Assembly (NCBI GenBank): GCA_035373905.1
Contig: DAOSOK010000065.1
Span: forward strand, 1 to 14,566
Length of the DNA: 14,566 nucleotides
Direction: 5' to 3'
From: Candidatus Ozemobacteraceae bacterium
GTDB taxonomy: Bacteria; Muiribacteriota; Ozemobacteria; Ozemobacterales; Ozemobacteraceae
Within the stretch, counting starts at the first letter, position 1; each line of letters opens with the position of its first letter. The position numbers and the translations under genes are program-made. Positions 1-7,584 of this stretch are shown here, piece by piece. Under the pieces are notes generated by a model that saw nothing but the letters and a program-made list of their open reading frames with translations, was not told where the DNA came from and searched no databases.

Positions 1-99
1 AAGGCTCAGGACCTGCAGTTCAGCCGAAACCGGAAAAACCTGGGCGAGCTGGATCAGCAGAACGATTATGATAACTGAGTTTGTGCGGAACCGGGTCAT
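1..99 (-). CDS. Secreted protein, N-terminal fragment (signal peptide only)
   Basis: This is the first 33 codons of a gene that runs off the left edge. The reading is open from the ATG at 97-99 to base 1. It starts MTRFRTNS, continues with a hydrophobic core (VIIIVLLIQLAQVF) and ends at a likely signal peptidase I site (PVSA before EL), so the product is exported. The ATG overlaps the TGA stop of the preceding TPR gene as ATGA (96-99). A Shine-Dalgarno-like GGAG lies 5 bases upstream of the ATG, inside the end of that gene. Coupling and export suggest a partner of the large TPR protein, but nothing of the mature protein is visible, so no function is assigned. Confidence 0.72.
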   Translation of the reverse strand, partial: MTRFRTNSVIIIVLLIQLAQVFPVSAELQVLSL

Positions 100-3000
100 A
101 GCGTCTCCAGATACTGCCGGAGCAGGCGCGAGTGCGGGAAGGGCGGCGCCTGCGTCTCGAGCTGTACGAGCACGGACTTCGCTTCCTTCTTCGTCGCTGT
201 TTTATTGTTGCCGCAATACATGATCGTCCATGCCATCGCCTGGTAAAACGAGTGCTCCTGACGTGCCGGCGCGATGGTCAGCACGCTCTGGAACTCGGCG
301 ATCGCATCCGTATAGCGCTGCGAGAACAGGTAGACGATGCCGAGGTTCGAGTGCGCGTCCGGGTCGGTCGGGTTGGTGTCGAGAACACGCTTCCAGACCT
401 TTTCCGAACGGTTGATAAAGCTGAACTTCGGGTCGAGCGCGACCTTGCCGATCATGCCTTTCCACTGCGCGACCGCTTCGGGACCCTTGCCTCCAAGCCA
501 GTACAGGTTGCCCAGCGCGAGCTTCGGCGCGGGATTCTTCGGATGCTGGAGAGCCGCCTGCGAGAACGCCTCGAACGCGTTCTTGAAGTTGCCGAGCAGG
601 GTGTGCAGGAAACCGAGGTTCATCAGCACTTCGAGATTCTTCGGCGATGCCGTGCGCGCCTTTTCGAAGCGGTCGAGCGCTTCGCTCATGAAGCCCTTCT
701 CGGCTGCTTCGAGCCCGGCCAGTGTGTCCGCATCCGACGGATCTTCGGGGCGCACTGGCTTTGGAGCCTCATGCAGCTTGTATTTAGACGTGACGGGAGG
801 GGGCGGGAGCGGCGCAAACTGCTGTTTCGCCGACTTCAACCCTTCGAGTCTCTTGAGCACCCACAGCTTTTCTTCGTTGCTGAGAGCCGATCCCGTCGTC
901 CCCGGCCCGTACGAGTACGGCGCCTGGCGGGCGATGACCGGGAACTGCTCGAGCCGTTTGAGCACCCACAACTTTTCGTCGGTCGTCATCGTCTTGCCGT
1001 ATTCCGGAACCGGTTTGCCGGCGGCCGCCGGCGACACGCTCTGCGACCGATCGGCGCCCTCGATCCGGCGCTGGATCTGCTCCTGAACCTGCTTCACGTT
1101 GGCATACGACGGCCCCTTTTCAGGGGCGAGAAGCCGTGTGAGCTCCCACAACTTCTTGCGGGCGTGGCGCCTGATCGGCGAATCGGTCGGGGCTTTCGCA
1201 TACAGCATCTCGTAGGCGTCCCGGGCCGGCAGATATCGGCCGAGCCTGATGCGGGCCATGCCCAGCAGCGCCATTGCCTTGTAGTGGCGCGGCTTCAGGC
1301 GCAGGGCAGCGAGGGAGTAGCTTTCGGCCGATTCGAACCGCTTGTCTTCGTAGGCCATCAGGCCGAGATAATAATGAGGCTCGGGATCGGCCGGCTTGAG
1401 TGACTGGGCGTTCACGAACGCCTGGCGGGCCTTGTCCCGCTTCTGGAGGCGATACTGCATGCGCCCCATGTTGAACTGGAGATCGTACGAGTTCGGATTG
1501 AGCTCGAGAGCCTTTTCCCACGCCCGCAGGGCCGGGTTCGTGAGGCCGGCCCGGGCATACATGTCGCCCATCTCATACCAGGGCTCGAACTCGCGCGGCG
1601 CGAGCCGCTGACACTCGAGATACAGCTCCTTAGCATGGTTCACGAGGCCCTTGCTGCGATACGTGCGGGCCTGGGCCAGCAGCTTCGCGATGGGGGCGTG
1701 CGATTTCATCTCGGGAATCGGCAGGTCGGTGTTCCGCTCTTCGGCGAGCTTGAGCTTGTCGTGCAGCGTCGAAACAACCTTGACGAGCGTTTCCTTTTCA
1801 GGAAGGTCCTTCTTCAGCTTTTCGAGCAGTGCCAGCGATTCGGGAACCTTTTTCAGCTTGGCAAGTGTCAGAGCCTTGAACAATCCTGCTTTCACGTGGC
1901 CGGGCTTTTTCGCGAGCACGGTGTCGAACGAGACGAGCGCCATCTCGAACGTGCCCGAGAGATACTGGGCGAGGCCGAGGTTGTATCTCGCGAGGATATA
2001 GTTCGGATCGAGTTCGAGGGCCTTGTTCAGCTCGGAGATCGCCTTGTCGAGTTCGCCCTGCTTGAAATAGACCCAGCCCAGCGTGTGTCGGAATGCAGCC
2101 CGGTTTCCGTCGAGGGTGACCGCCTTGTTCGCCATCTCGAGCGCTTTGTCGAGGAGGGTGCCGCGCATGGCGTTTATATATGCCAGGCTCGACAGACTCT
2201 GGGCCTCGTTCGGATTGATCGCCAGCGCTTTCTTGAAAGCGATTTCCGCGTCGCCCCAACGATTCTGTTCCATGTAGCAGAAGCCGAGAACGGCGTGAAT
2301 CTCGGCGATTTCCGGATGCTCCATGCCGAGATGGATCAGCCGGCGTACCGCTTCCGGCACGTTGCCCTTGTCGATCAGGCCCTGGATTTCTGACATCACT
2401 GGGAATATATTATCCCAGTCCCGTTCGGCCTTCCGGCCGCCGATCCCCTGCATGTGCTTGACCGGCACGTCGAGTTCGATCGTCTTGCTCTCGGCGGCGC
2501 GGGCGGCGAACTGCTCCGGCTTCGTTGCAGCCATGGACTGATCCATCAGGAGCTTGAGCATCTGCACACCGCGCTTCGCCTCGGGGCTGTTCGGCGGCGC
2601 GTTCTTGAGAACCTGACGGATCTCGTACAGAGCCGACTGGAACTCCCGCTTCGTGGCCAGGAACACGGCCCTGGCAAACCGCGCCTGCAGGAATTCAGGT
2701 TTCAGCTCGAGAGCCTTGTCGATCTGTTCGAGGGCCGTCGTCACGTCATCGCGCCGGTGCTCGGCGACGGCAAGCCCGTAGTAGCACAGGGCGAGACGGC
2801 CCGACATCGCCTTCGTGCGGAGTTCCGCCTCGACAGCAGCATCGGATTTGCCGTCATCGAGCAGTTTCTTCGCTTTCGCCCGGTTCTCCTTGAGCGCGTT
2901 CTCGCCGATCAGGATCGCCTGCTCGAACGCGACGGTCGACTGGTGCAGAATGCCGAGCCGCAGATACACTTTTCCAAGGTGGTAGTAACCGTCCATCGAG

Positions 3001-3815
3001 GTCGGATTCAGCTTCACGGTGCGTTCGAGGGCCGTCTTGGCGTCGGGAAGGGCGCCGCGGGTTTCCGTCAGCAGACCCAGCATGTAGGAAGCCTGGCCGA
3101 GGTTGCGCTTGTAGGCCGCGATCTTGCGCGCCGTGGCGATCGCCTTGTCGTTGAGGTTCGCCGCCCGCTGTTCGTAAAACAGGCCGTTCAGCTGGTCGAG
3201 CTGCGTTTCGATCTCGCCGATCAGGCGACGGGCGAAATCTTCGGCCTCGGCCGATTTCTTGAATGAGAAAGCCAACTCCGCGAGGTGGAACAGCGCACGC
3301 GGATGTTTGTCGTTGAGCTTGAAGCACTGCTTGTAGGCGCCGTATGCCTCATAGGGCTTGTCGGTGCGCTGGAACGCATAGCCGAGCATATACCACGTTT
3401 CGGCGTCGCCGCCGTAACTGCGGACGGCGTTCTTGAACTTGTCGAGGGCCTCAGCGAATTTCTTCTCGCCCATCAGCTTCGAGCCTTCGGCGACGAGTTG
3501 TTCGGCAGTCTGTTTGTTTTTCTTTGTCGTGGCCGCCTGCTGCTCGCCGAGTTGTTCACGGCTGCGGCTGTCGGTGGCGAGAATGATCAGATCATACGCT
3601 CGCTGACGTGTCGGATGGTCCGCCGGGGCTTCCTTCATGATCTGACGGGCCAGTGTCAGGACCTTGTCCCACTGTCCCGCCTGATACAGGCCTTCCGCGT
3701 TCGAAATCGACGCCGAAAGCTTGTTTTCGAGGGCGTAATCCATGGCGGCATCGGCCGGCAGCGCCGAGGCGGCCAGCCAGAGTCCGAACAGCAGGATGAG
3801 ACGTTTTCTGGTCAT
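96..3815 (-). CDS. Large secreted TPR-repeat protein (1239 aa)
   Basis: The protein starts MTRKRLILLFGLWLAASA with a signal peptide that probably ends at ADA (about residue 23), so it acts in the periplasm or at the surface. Almost all the rest is tetratricopeptide repeats, recognisable by recurring W/Y-LG-Y, A-AF-KAL-LNP patterns. They fall into four blocks at roughly residues 35-430, 500-690, 712-905 and 1030-1200. TPRs form superhelical scaffolds that bind proteins or peptides; no enzyme motif is visible. A Pro/Ala/Ser-rich linker (about 905-1030) separates the third and fourth blocks and carries the decapeptide EKLWVLKRLE twice (947-956 and 982-991). No good Shine-Dalgarno precedes the ATG; the start is chosen because it supplies the signal peptide. 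The stop overlaps the next gene (ATGA), so the two are probably co-translated. Its partner and role (outer-membrane complex, polysaccharide or pilus assembly) are unknown. Confidence 0.9.
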   Translation of the reverse strand: MTRKRLILLFGLWLAASALPADAAMDYALENKLSASISNAEGLYQAGQWDKVLTLARQIMKEAPADHPTRQRAYDLIILATDSRSREQLGEQQAATTKKNKQTAEQLVAEGSKLMGEKKFAEALDKFKNAVRSYGGDAETWYMLGYAFQRTDKPYEAYGAYKQCFKLNDKHPRALFHLAELAFSFKKSAEAEDFARRLIGEIETQLDQLNGLFYEQRAANLNDKAIATARKIAAYKRNLGQASYMLGLLTETRGALPDAKTALERTVKLNPTSMDGYYHLGKVYLRLGILHQSTVAFEQAILIGENALKENRAKAKKLLDDGKSDAAVEAELRTKAMSGRLALCYYGLAVAEHRRDDVTTALEQIDKALELKPEFLQARFARAVFLATKREFQSALYEIRQVLKNAPPNSPEAKRGVQMLKLLMDQSMAATKPEQFAARAAESKTIELDVPVKHMQGIGGRKAERDWDNIFPVMSEIQGLIDKGNVPEAVRRLIHLGMEHPEIAEIHAVLGFCYMEQNRWGDAEIAFKKALAINPNEAQSLSSLAYINAMRGTLLDKALEMANKAVTLDGNRAAFRHTLGWVYFKQGELDKAISELNKALELDPNYILARYNLGLAQYLSGTFEMALVSFDTVLAKKPGHVKAGLFKALTLAKLKKVPESLALLEKLKKDLPEKETLVKVVSTLHDKLKLAEERNTDLPIPEMKSHAPIAKLLAQARTYRSKGLVNHAKELYLECQRLAPREFEPWYEMGDMYARAGLTNPALRAWEKALELNPNSYDLQFNMGRMQYRLQKRDKARQAFVNAQSLKPADPEPHYYLGLMAYEDKRFESAESYSLAALRLKPRHYKAMALLGMARIRLGRYLPARDAYEMLYAKAPTDSPIRRHARKKLWELTRLLAPEKGPSYANVKQVQEQIQRRIEGADRSQSVSPAAAGKPVPEYGKTMTTDEKLWVLKRLEQFPVIARQAPYSYGPGTTGSALSNEEKLWVLKRLEGLKSAKQQFAPLPPPPVTSKYKLHEAPKPVRPEDPSDADTLAGLEAAEKGFMSEALDRFEKARTASPKNLEVLMNLGFLHTLLGNFKNAFEAFSQAALQHPKNPAPKLALGNLYWLGGKGPEAVAQWKGMIGKVALDPKFSFINRSEKVWKRVLDTNPTDPDAHSNLGIVYLFSQRYTDAIAEFQSVLTIAPARQEHSFYQAMAWTIMYCGNNKTATKKEAKSVLVQLETQAPPFPHSRLLRQYLETL

Positions 3816-4002
3816 ACGACGGATCAGTTATCGGCAGAAGTGCATCTCTCCCTGAATACGAGGAAAACATGAAAAATCCGTCATCCTGCTTCGAGCACGC
3901 GGGCAGGACGCGAAGGTCCCGGGTATGCGGCACCCCTTTTCCCTGGCGATGATGAAAACGGGAGGAGCGGGAGCCCAGGTGCATTGCCGCTTCGGTGGCG
4001 AG
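3816..4002. other. Intergenic spacer, possible degenerate dispersed repeat
   Basis: This 187-base gap separates the cyclase gene from the large TPR gene. The plus strand has GTCATCCTGCTTCGAGCA near 3880-3897 and GCGAAGGTCCCGGG further on. That loosely resembles the GTCATCCTGAGCGAAGCGAAGGATC type of dispersed intergenic repeat known from many bacteria, which I recall but cannot check here. It ends near GCGATGATGA (about 3947-3956), giving weakly inverted TCATC ends. I see no convincing intrinsic terminator after the cyclase and no convincing promoter before the TPR gene. Confidence 0.3.
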
Positions 4003-5493
4003 TCAGACGATAGGGTAGAGCCGGACCTGGTTTCTGCCGCGCTTTTTTGCCTCGTAGAGGGCGGCGTCGGCGGCTTTAACAAGCACCAACGGCCTGTCCA
4101 TCCCCTTCGGATCGAATTCGGCGGCTCCGATGCTGATGGTGACTTCGAGCGGTTTTCCCTCATGAACGAGGGGGTTGGATGAAATGGCCGACAACAGCTT
4201 GTCGGCCAGGTGGGATGCGCCCGTGAGATCGGTTTGGGGGAGGAGAATCGAGAACTCCTCTCCTCCGTATCTGGCGGCGAGATCATGGATGCGCAGCTTG
4301 TCGCGAAGGAGTTGGGCGACGTGTCGCAGCACCTTGTCGCCGACTATGTGGCCGTAGGTATCGTTGAACCTCTTGAAATGGTCGATGTCCAGCATGAGAA
4401 GAGAAAGCGTGGAACCGTGGCGCCTGACCCGGTAGAACTCCTCGAGAAGACGGTTCAGGAAGTGCTTGTGATTCAGGAGACCGGTCAGCCCGTCGGTGGT
4501 CGCGAGGTAGAGAAGTCGTGAATTGTGAATGGCGAGGGATGCCTGCGCCGCGAACACGCGCAGCAGCTCCTGCACTCGGTCTGTGAACGTGTTGGCCGAC
4601 AGCCGGTTGTCGAGATACAGTACCCCGATGATCACCGACTGGATTTTCAGCGGCGTCACGGCGAGAGACAGGATCTTGTTGAGAACGATGCTCTGGTTTC
4701 CCGCGACCGCCGGATCGGTGGACGTGTCGCGGATGACCACCGTCTCGCCCGTTTGAAAGCAGCGCCTGATAAGGCTTCCGGAGGTCTTCATGTCCTGCTC
4801 GATTTCGCCGGTGCCCAGTCTGCGCAACACGGCCATTTCGAACATCTGCCGCTGTTCGTTGAAGAGAATGAGACCGCCGCGTTCGGCGCCGGTGACCTCG
4901 AGGGCCATATCGATCGTATATTCAAGCAGGCGCTGGAAATTGGTGATCGAGCTGAGGGCGAAGCTGACTTCGAGAACCGCGCTCAACTCGCGCATGCGGC
5001 TTTTTATGACCGTTTCCGTCGAATCCACTTCGCTCTGGACATCCGGGGGCAGCCTGAAACGCAGGTCCTGAAAGGTTTCCCGGACCAGGTTCTCGTTCCG
5101 GCTGAGGAAGAAGGGAAACACCGGCGGATCGCTGGTTCCCCCCGCCGGGGACTTCAGATCGGCGATGCCGGTCATGCCGATCTCCGGGCCGGCCTCGAGA
5201 AAGAGGAAGACGTCCTGGGACAGCTGGGCGACCGAGCCGGGCTGGAATGGCAGGAAGATGCCCGGCTGGATTTTCATGCCGTTGATGGGTGTTCCGAAGG
5301 TGCTGTGAAGGTCTTGGATGAGGACCTGGCCTTGCGCGTCGCAGCGGACGAGAAGATGTTCTCTCGAAATGTTCAGGGAATTGAGCCTGATCTGGCAGGA
5401 ATCGGTGCGACCGATCTTGATGTCGCCGGTTGCCGGCGTAATGGAACTTGCGTGCAGCAGGTTGCCGTTCTGATCCTTCAACACGAGTTTCAT
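4003..5493 (-). CDS. FHA-GAF-GGDEF diguanylate cyclase
   Basis: The 496-residue cytoplasmic protein makes the second messenger c-di-GMP from two GTP. Three domains are visible. An FHA phosphothreonine-binding domain spans about 24-75, with GR at 28-29, SREH at 43-46 and NG at 71-72; the usual STNGT is STFGT. A GAF sensor domain spans about 170-325. A GGDEF domain spans about 332-496, starting TDGLTGLLNHKHF. The catalytic signature is intact (YGGEEF, GGEEF at 410-414), as is the product-inhibition I-site RxxD (RIHD, 401-404), so an active, feedback-inhibited enzyme is expected. There is no membrane segment. AAGGA lies 9 bases before the ATG. The start overlaps the kinase stop as ATGA (5490-5493), which predicts co-translation, and the FHA domain may read phosphothreonine made by that kinase. 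FHA-GGDEF proteins are known elsewhere, for example DgcB of Bdellovibrio. Confidence 0.93.
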   Translation of the reverse strand: MKLVLKDQNGNLLHASSITPATGDIKIGRTDSCQIRLNSLNISREHLLVRCDAQGQVLIQDLHSTFGTPINGMKIQPGIFLPFQPGSVAQLSQDVFLFLEAGPEIGMTGIADLKSPAGGTSDPPVFPFFLSRNENLVRETFQDLRFRLPPDVQSEVDSTETVIKSRMRELSAVLEVSFALSSITNFQRLLEYTIDMALEVTGAERGGLILFNEQRQMFEMAVLRRLGTGEIEQDMKTSGSLIRRCFQTGETVVIRDTSTDPAVAGNQSIVLNKILSLAVTPLKIQSVIIGVLYLDNRLSANTFTDRVQELLRVFAAQASLAIHNSRLLYLATTDGLTGLLNHKHFLNRLLEEFYRVRRHGSTLSLLMLDIDHFKRFNDTYGHIVGDKVLRHVAQLLRDKLRIHDLAARYGGEEFSILLPQTDLTGASHLADKLLSAISSNPLVHEGKPLEVTISIGAAEFDPKGMDRPLVLVKAADAALYEAKKRGRNQVRLYPIV

Positions 5494-7229
5494 CCGGATA
5501 TGTCCTTTGTCGCAGCCTCGAGTTCGGCTTTGATCTCCTTGAAATCGGAAGGGCGATTGTTCGGATTCTTGCTGATGCAGTCGAGCATGAGAACCTCGAG
5601 ACGGGGCGGGCAGTCAGGCCTCAGAGAGCGCGGTTTGGGGGGATCCTGGACCAGGATGACGGTGACGTCATCGCCGGTGAAGGGGCGCCGGCCGCAGACC
5701 ATCTCGAAGAGCGTCACGCCGAAGGCGAAAATTTCGCTCGCCAGGGTTGCCGGCTGTCCGCGCAGGCGTTCCGGGGCGAGATACCATGGGGTGCCGACGA
5801 CGACGCCGGTCTGGGTCAGTTGTACCTTTCGTGCGCTGGAAGCAAGACCGAAATCGACGATGCGGGTGCGGCCTGTTATTTCGATTAATATATTTTCCGG
5901 CTTGATGTCCCGGTGCAGAACGCCGCGTTCGAAGGCGTGCTGAAGGCCTTCGGCGACTTCACTGCCGATTTTCAGCGCTTTATCGAGGGCGAGCGGTCCC
6001 GTTTCGAGGAGGGTGCGGAGGTTTTCCCCCTTGATGAACTCGAAAGAGATGAAAATCGGCGGCGAAACGGAGACGTCGAAAACCTTGGGAATGGACGGAT
6101 GATCCATGGTCGCGAGGATTCTCGACTCGCTGAGGAATCGCTCGTGGAGCTCGGGGTCGGTCTGAGCGAGACTCTCGTTGAGCGTCTTGATCGCGACGGC
6201 CCGGGCGAGAATCTCGTCGAAGGCCCTGTAGACCGTCCCCATGCCGCCGCGGCCGACCTCGACAACCTGGACATATCGCGGCGGGAGGAAATGTGCCGTT
6301 TCTGATCCTGCGGGGAGGGGAGGTGCGCCGGCCGGGATGCCGGGAGTATCCTGGCTCGTCTGCGACGGCCTGGGGGAAGGGGGGGGAGCCGAGGTTCCGG
6401 GAGCCGGGGATTGCATCTGACGGAGGCGGCGGGCGAACTCGAACGCGGGATGATAGGACGGGTCGAGCGTCAGCACCTGCTCGAGGGCCCTGCCGGCCCC
6501 CGCCTGGTCACCCGTTTCATACAGACATCGCGCCAGGGCGTAATGCCATTTGACCTTTCCCTTTTCAACTTCGGCGAGGGCTTGAAAGATGGGCAGCGAT
6601 TCTCTGTTGAAAAGTTTCCTCTTGTCGTACGAGTCGCCCAGGAACTGAAGAGCTCTGGAATCGCGATGGGCGCGGTAGTATTCCCAGAGTGCCTGTCCCG
6701 AGTTCCGGGAAATCGGATGCCCGGCGAGCATCACCGCGAGAAGACGCTTCCCCCAGGCTTCCCGGGCGGGGTTTCGGATGCAGGCATCGTGGAGCTGTTC
6801 GATCGACTGGGAATCCGAGGCCTTTCTTGCGACGATGAGGTCGATTCCGAGATCCTGCCACTGGACGGCGGCCTCGGGATAGCGCTGTGCCGACGATTTG
6901 ATAAGCTTTTCGGCTTTTGAAAAATCGCCGGTCAACAACTTGCCTTTGATCAGGGCGGTCGCCAACGGCTTATCCGCAAGCACGCGATCTTCTTCCGACT
7001 GGATTGCCGCGATCAGGGTTTCCGCCTCTTTTCGTTGCTCTGGGGCCGGCGTCTCATTTTTCATGAGGACGATGAGGCGATCCCGTTTTTTCTGCCACTC
7101 GCTGCGGAGATGCTCTTCGGAAGCCTGGCGCCATCTACGATGAAGCACGCGGAAGACAAGAAGCGCAACGAGGCATGCGGCAAGAACCGGAAGCAGAAAT
7201 TCCAGTTCTCCCACTGGCAGCCGTTCCAT
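5490..7229 (-). CDS. Membrane-anchored TPR Ser/Thr protein kinase (Hanks type)
   Basis: Numbered from the ATG at 7229 (579 aa). One membrane segment lies at about 8-29, followed by a basic stop-transfer stretch. Degenerate TPR helices span about 90-265, a Pro-rich linker 274-309, and a complete kinase domain 318-575. Kinase motifs are the glycine loop GRGGMGTVY (326-334), VAIK (Lys348), the alpha-C Glu368, HRDIKPEN (439-446), DFG (459-461) and APE (485-487). The activation loop LTQTGVVVGTPWYLAPE keeps both threonines matching the PknB autophosphorylation sites (472, 474). The usual Asp of subdomain IX is Glu (ASEIFAFG). The TPR region and kinase both follow the anchor, probably in the cytoplasm, the reverse of PknB with its external PASTA domains. 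A TTG at 7262 could add 11 residues, but it sits at the predicted transcription start, while the ATG has GGGGAGGA about 13 bases upstream. The stop overlaps the cyclase start. Confidence 0.92.
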   Translation of the reverse strand: MERLPVGELEFLLPVLAACLVALLVFRVLHRRWRQASEEHLRSEWQKKRDRLIVLMKNETPAPEQRKEAETLIAAIQSEEDRVLADKPLATALIKGKLLTGDFSKAEKLIKSSAQRYPEAAVQWQDLGIDLIVARKASDSQSIEQLHDACIRNPAREAWGKRLLAVMLAGHPISRNSGQALWEYYRAHRDSRALQFLGDSYDKRKLFNRESLPIFQALAEVEKGKVKWHYALARCLYETGDQAGAGRALEQVLTLDPSYHPAFEFARRLRQMQSPAPGTSAPPPSPRPSQTSQDTPGIPAGAPPLPAGSETAHFLPPRYVQVVEVGRGGMGTVYRAFDEILARAVAIKTLNESLAQTDPELHERFLSESRILATMDHPSIPKVFDVSVSPPIFISFEFIKGENLRTLLETGPLALDKALKIGSEVAEGLQHAFERGVLHRDIKPENILIEITGRTRIVDFGLASSARKVQLTQTGVVVGTPWYLAPERLRGQPATLASEIFAFGVTLFEMVCGRRPFTGDDVTVILVQDPPKPRSLRPDCPPRLEVLMLDCISKNPNNRPSDFKEIKAELEAATKDISG

Positions 7230-7268
7230 TGGAAAATACCGATCCTCCCCATGAATCCTCAACTGGCA

Positions 7269-7297
7269 ATCCTAGCATTCAAACCGATCTTTGACAA
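7269..7297 (-). promoter_or_regulatory. Sigma70-like promoter of the kinase-cyclase operon
   Basis: On the minus strand a -35 box TTGTCA (7292-7297, 5 of 6 consensus bases) is followed by a 17-base spacer and a -10 box TAGGAT (7269-7274, 4 of 6). Transcription would begin near 7262, giving an untranslated leader of about 30 bases that contains GGGGAGGA before the ATG at 7229. The position argues against the upstream TTG as the start codon. Confidence 0.5.
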
Positions 7298-7389
7298 TCT
7301 TCTGTATTGGGGCAGTATTCCGCAACGTGAAAGCACATTCGGATAGAGGCGGCGCAATCACGGGGTTGAAGAGGGGCGCCGAATGCGCC

Positions 7390-7507
7390 TATTGAATCCT
7401 GCATATCAAAAACCAGCTTCGGGTCTCCGTTCGTGTTGAGCTTGTCGAAGCACGAACAGCCACATTCTCAGGGCGAACGGGTGGTTTTCATCCTGCAGGA
7501 CTCAATA
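7390..7507. repeat. Nested-palindrome (MITE/REP-like) repeat, copy A
   Basis: The ends are inverted copies: TATTGAATCCTGCA (7390-7403) against TGCAGGACTCAATA (7494-7507), 13 of 14 paired. The next inner AAAACCA stretches also pair. Nested inside is GTTCGTG (7429-7435) paired with CACGAAC (7451-7457), and the first inner arm partly pairs with CTCAGGGCGAACGG (7467-7480). It aligns with copy B at 9879-10005 over its whole length and in the same orientation, but about nine bases of the right inner arm are missing here. There is no reading frame for a transposase, so if it is mobile it moves in trans. Confidence 0.72.
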
Positions 7508-7513
7508 CATGCA

Positions 7514-7561
7514 CGTCGCCTGCCGGCGATGGGAGTGAAGCTGGTTCGCCGGCAGGCGACG
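7514..7561. repeat. Perfect 16-bp inverted repeat (hairpin)
   Basis: CGTCGCCTGCCGGCGA (7514-7529) is exactly complementary to TCGCCGGCAGGCGACG (7546-7561), with a 16-base loop. It begins 24 bases after the stop codon of the 423-residue protein. The transcript would form a very stable stem, but no U-tract follows, so it is not a classical intrinsic terminator. It may stabilise the mRNA 3' end, help Rho-type termination, or be a separate REP-type unit. Confidence 0.65.
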
Positions 7562-7584
7562 GAATCGGGGACGATGCGGGGGGA

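Larger units (their letters stand above)
7230..7584. other. Intergenic region between the sigma-factor operon and the kinase operon
   Basis: This is the longest stretch without a gene (355 bases). From the kinase side it holds the short leader and promoter, then about 75 bases with nothing I recognise, then a small GGCGC/GCGCC stem (7375-7379 with 7385-7389), repeat copy A (7390-7507), and a perfect 16-bp hairpin (7514-7561) just after the stop of the 423-residue protein. Short plus-strand reading frames that begin MLSLSKH come from the repeat and are not genes. Confidence 0.6.

Noticed and set aside
132..1403. Long open frame on the plus strand opposite the TPR gene (423 codons)
   Set aside because: It is antisense to a clear TPR protein, Arg-rich with no recognisable domain, and typical of mirror frames in GC-rich coding DNA.
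4525..5943. Plus-strand frame of 472 codons opposite the cyclase and kinase
   Set aside because: It spans the junction of two genes with intact catalytic motifs on the other strand, and its own translation is low-complexity and charged with no family pattern.
7390..7507. CRISPR array or tRNA-like structure in the intergenic repeats
   Set aside because: There are only two distant copies, with nested inverted rather than direct short repeats, no spacers and no cloverleaf.
7514..7561. Classical Rho-independent terminator
   Set aside because: The stem is perfect, but no run of T follows it on the transcribed side.
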